NCBI GenBank assembly: GCA_016208495.1
Contig: JACQXX010000120.1
Location: forward strand, 1 to 52,022
Direction of reading: 5' to 3'
DNA from: Acidobacteriota bacterium
Lineage (GTDB): Bacteria > Acidobacteriota > Blastocatellia > Chloracidobacteriales > Chloracidobacteriaceae
Length of the DNA: 52,022 nucleotides
The notes beneath the pieces are model-generated. The model made no database searches. It worked only from the letters and a program-made list of their open reading frames with translations, and was not told where the DNA came from. Each line of letters starts with the position of its first letter. Within the stretch, counting starts at the first letter, position 1. Below are positions 50,055 to 52,022 of this stretch, piece after piece. The translations under genes and the position numbers were made by a program.

Positions 50055-51590
50055 ATGTCGTTGTTTGATACCCGGTTAAGCCGTGTGAATACAGAGATTT
50101 GGAAAACAACTGGTCCACTGGTCCTTCCTGAACGGCAGATCCCAGAAGTCTCAGGCCGAAAAAATGTTGGGGTGACCTTTTCAGGCGGAGGAACGCGCTC
50201 AGCTTCGGCGACGCTCGGTCAGCTTCGAGCACTCAATGCACTCGGATTGATTTCAGGCATCCGATACCTGTCCTGTGTTTCAGGCGGTTCCTGGGCAAGT
50301 ATTCCGTTTCTGTATCTGCCTGAAAATTACTCGGATGAATTGTTTTTAGGACCAGTCATTGAGCCGCAGAACATTACCCTGTCAAACCTGGTTTCAGCAC
50401 CGCCCGGAAGTTTATCCCACACGATTGCCAATTCTGAGATTGTCCGTTCGTTTCTCGATGCATTGTTTAATCTGGGTGGATTTGAAGCCTTTTCCCGAGC
50501 ACTGGGGAAAATATTTCTGGACCCGTTCGGCATTGGCTCGGTTGAAAAGTTTTTCACCTATTCAGCCACGACCCGAAGCGGTATTCGCCAGACGAATCCA
50601 AAAATGCGCGACGAAGATTTCTATCTCCAGAAATCAAATCGGCCATTCTGGATTGTTGGCGGAACCTTGTTTGAAGAAAGCGAGAAAGATTCAAACTATC
50701 ATTTTGAGTTCACACCACTGTATGCCGGTATTTCAACCCTGCATCAGGGGCAGGGAATCAATGGCTTGAACATTGGTGGTGGCTATGTCGAACCATTTGC
50801 CTTTGATTCTGAATCTCCAGGTGATCAAGGCGGCCCTGGAATGACTTTTACGTGCAAACTTGGTGGAAAAGCACACTGGTTGACGCTCAGTGACGTGATT
50901 GGAACCAGTGGCGCTGCCCCAGCCAGAGTTTTGAACGAAATGGGGTTGGATTGGATTGGTTTTCCAGAGTTCCGTTACTGGCCTCCGGCGGATATGCCAC
51001 GCGCCAATTTGGAGAAAAGCTACCCATTTGGAGATGGTGGTTTTCTGGAGAACCTGGGATTGATTGCGTTGCTCAAGCGCAAAGTTGAGCGGATTGTCTG
51101 CTTTGTCAACACGCGTGACCGACTTGAAAAACGATCTAACGGCTCGCTTTCCATCAATACGTCACTGCCGCCGCTGTTTGCTCGGGCCGGAGACTTTACA
51201 CTCAACCATGTCTTTCCTGAGGTGGGATTCCAAAAACTGGTTGATGGTCTGCTTGCAGCCCAATCAGCCGGTGGACCGGTGATGTTCCAGGATCGCTATC
51301 AGGTACTTGAAAATGCGTTTTATGGTGTGCCGGGCGGGTGGGAAGTTGATGTCCTGTGGGTGTACAACAACCGTGTCCCGACCTGGGAAGCCAGATTGAC
51401 ATCCCAGGTCCGGGAACTGCTGAAAACTTCAAAATTCGAACGGTTTCCGCACTACAAAACCTTTGGTGAAAACCTGCCGCACATCATTGATTTAACGCCC
51501 GAACAGGTTGAACTGCTGGCCCACCTTTCGTGCTGGAATGTGCTGTCACACGAGGCGGTCTTTGACGCCTTTTTGAATGGAGCCACCTGA
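50055..51590 (+). CDS. Patatin / cPLA2-phospholipase B-like lipase
   Basis: The product is 511 residues with a strong RBS (AAAAGGAGG) before ATG 50055. The oxyanion loop FSGGGTRSAS, the nucleophile elbow CVSGGSW with S76, and the catalytic D327 in FGDGGFLENLG are all present. The elbow resembles fungal phospholipase B and cytosolic phospholipase A2 (GLSGGSW) more than plant patatin (GxSxG). It should release fatty acids from phospholipids. There is no signal peptide. It follows the 1043-residue gene by 140 bases, and the three genes from 45397 could serve a shared envelope-degrading function; that is inference. It ends 3 bases from the end of a converging WG-repeat fragment. Confidence 0.92.
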   Translation: MSLFDTRLSRVNTEIWKTTGPLVLPERQIPEVSGRKNVGVTFSGGGTRSASATLGQLRALNALGLISGIRYLSCVSGGSWASIPFLYLPENYSDELFLGPVIEPQNITLSNLVSAPPGSLSHTIANSEIVRSFLDALFNLGGFEAFSRALGKIFLDPFGIGSVEKFFTYSATTRSGIRQTNPKMRDEDFYLQKSNRPFWIVGGTLFEESEKDSNYHFEFTPLYAGISTLHQGQGINGLNIGGGYVEPFAFDSESPGDQGGPGMTFTCKLGGKAHWLTLSDVIGTSGAAPARVLNEMGLDWIGFPEFRYWPPADMPRANLEKSYPFGDGGFLENLGLIALLKRKVERIVCFVNTRDRLEKRSNGSLSINTSLPPLFARAGDFTLNHVFPEVGFQKLVDGLLAAQSAGGPVMFQDRYQVLENAFYGVPGGWEVDVLWVYNNRVPTWEARLTSQVRELLKTSKFERFPHYKTFGENLPHIIDLTPEQVELLAHLSCWNVLSHEAVFDAFLNGAT

Positions 51591-51593
51591 TTG

Positions 51594-51899
51594 TCACTCT
51601 TCAGATTCCAATCTGCACATTACACCCGGAGGGCATTTCCAGACATACTTGCCAGTGGTGTCAATGTACCCAACGTCGTCAGCCGCCAGTCCGTGGCGAA
51701 ATCTGGAAAAGTAGCCGTTGCTGCGAGGTTCCTTCTCAGGAACAATCGCTTTCTTTCCTTTTTTATCAATAAAATAGCTTTCAAGACCGACCGTGACGTA
51801 GGCAAACCCTTCGGAAAATGGAAACGCTTCGTCAAAGACAGCCGGAATTACAACCTTACCGGTTTTATCAATAAATCCATATTCTCGTGTTTTACCAAT
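51594..51899 (-). pseudogene. Fragment of a WG-repeat protein
   Basis: On the minus strand the frame reads EYGFIDKTGKVVIPAVFDEA, then AFPFSEGFAYVTVGLESYFI, then HGLAADDVGYIDTTGKYVW and ends at TGA 51594-51596. These are typical WG repeats (KWGFID..G..VI....F). The frame has no start codon and begins after an in-frame TAA at 51900-51902. The sequence upstream to the window edge in this frame (VLDASIILFSEVALKG...) is not WG-like. The gene is probably broken, or its 5' part was replaced. Confidence 0.65.
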
Positions 51900-52022
51900 T
51901 TAAGCAGCAGGTTTCTTCTGTAACTTATTGAAAATACAGCGGAGTGGGTTTTTTCGATAGTTTCTCAAAACCACGCCTTTGAGGGCAACTTCCGAAAAAA
52001 GAATGATCGAGGCATCCAGTAC

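Noticed and set aside
51591-51923. A 110-codon plus-strand ORF following the phospholipase gene
   Set aside because: It starts with TTG directly after the stop and is antisense to the WG-repeat reading, which is clearly the coding strand.

Overview
The window reads as a piece of a moderate-GC, gene-rich but loosely packed chromosome. It carries many large secreted or membrane-anchored multidomain proteins, large regulators (FHA-GAF-sigma54, winged-helix-TPR), a TPR-CHAT protein, an alpha-2-macroglobulin homologue and NHL/Calx-beta/Ig-like proteins. Intergenic regions are full of heptanucleotide arrays and palindromic repeats. This mix suggests an acidobacterium, perhaps of the Blastocatellia type; that is inference from gene content, since no rRNA or other marker gene is present. 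I see no tRNA, rRNA or CRISPR array.

Left part (1-14 kb). A transposase tail at the window edge abuts an AT-rich class III nucleotidyl cyclase gene with two N-terminal zinc-ribbon-like modules, probably acquired by transfer. Next comes a 453-bp composite palindromic repeat whose second copy, inverted, lies at 22.1-22.4 kb. A very large alpha-2-macroglobulin homologue and a secreted amidohydrolase follow, both on the minus strand. From 10.2 to 13.75 kb lies a mobile-element graveyard: a helicase C-terminal remnant, a complete IS1341-type element with a TnpB-family RNA-guided nuclease gene, an NHL-repeat gene beheaded by that element, and an internally deleted copy of the same element in inverse orientation that keeps both ends.

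Middle part (14-35 kb). An ABC ATPase is followed by a large permease fused to a CPBP-type protease domain. Then come a leucine-rich-repeat protein, a 1182-residue TPR-CHAT protein, three small minus-strand genes (zinc-binding-like protein, lipoprotein, ATC-hydrolase family) and a reprolysin-like metalloprotease. A GNAT acetyltransferase, a winged-helix-TolB-TPR membrane regulator, a small secreted protein, a MESH1-like HD hydrolase and an FHA-GAF-sigma54 activator complete this part. About 1 kb without a clear gene follows (34.55-35.57 kb).

Right part (35.5-52 kb), almost all on the plus strand. A large secreted NHL/Calx-beta/IPT/Ig-like protein is separated by a frame change from a 751-residue ORF with a transglutaminase-like fold that lacks the catalytic cysteine; the two were probably once one gene. 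Six tandem paralogues of about 200 residues follow, with near-identical spacers and mosaic sequences, and then another small exported protein. The last module has an M15 peptidase with a peptidoglycan-binding domain, a 1043-residue protein of unknown type and a cPLA2/phospholipase-B-like patatin. None of these three has a recognisable signal peptide. A 487-bp IS5-like MITE lies between the first two. A broken WG-repeat fragment ends the window.

The most unusual signals are four: the TnpB element with its deletion derivative that keeps the presumed guide-RNA end; the two-copy palindromic element whose central hairpin changed sequence but kept perfect pairing; the G-quadruplex-capable heptamer arrays between genes; and the tandem, gene-converted family of secreted proteins.
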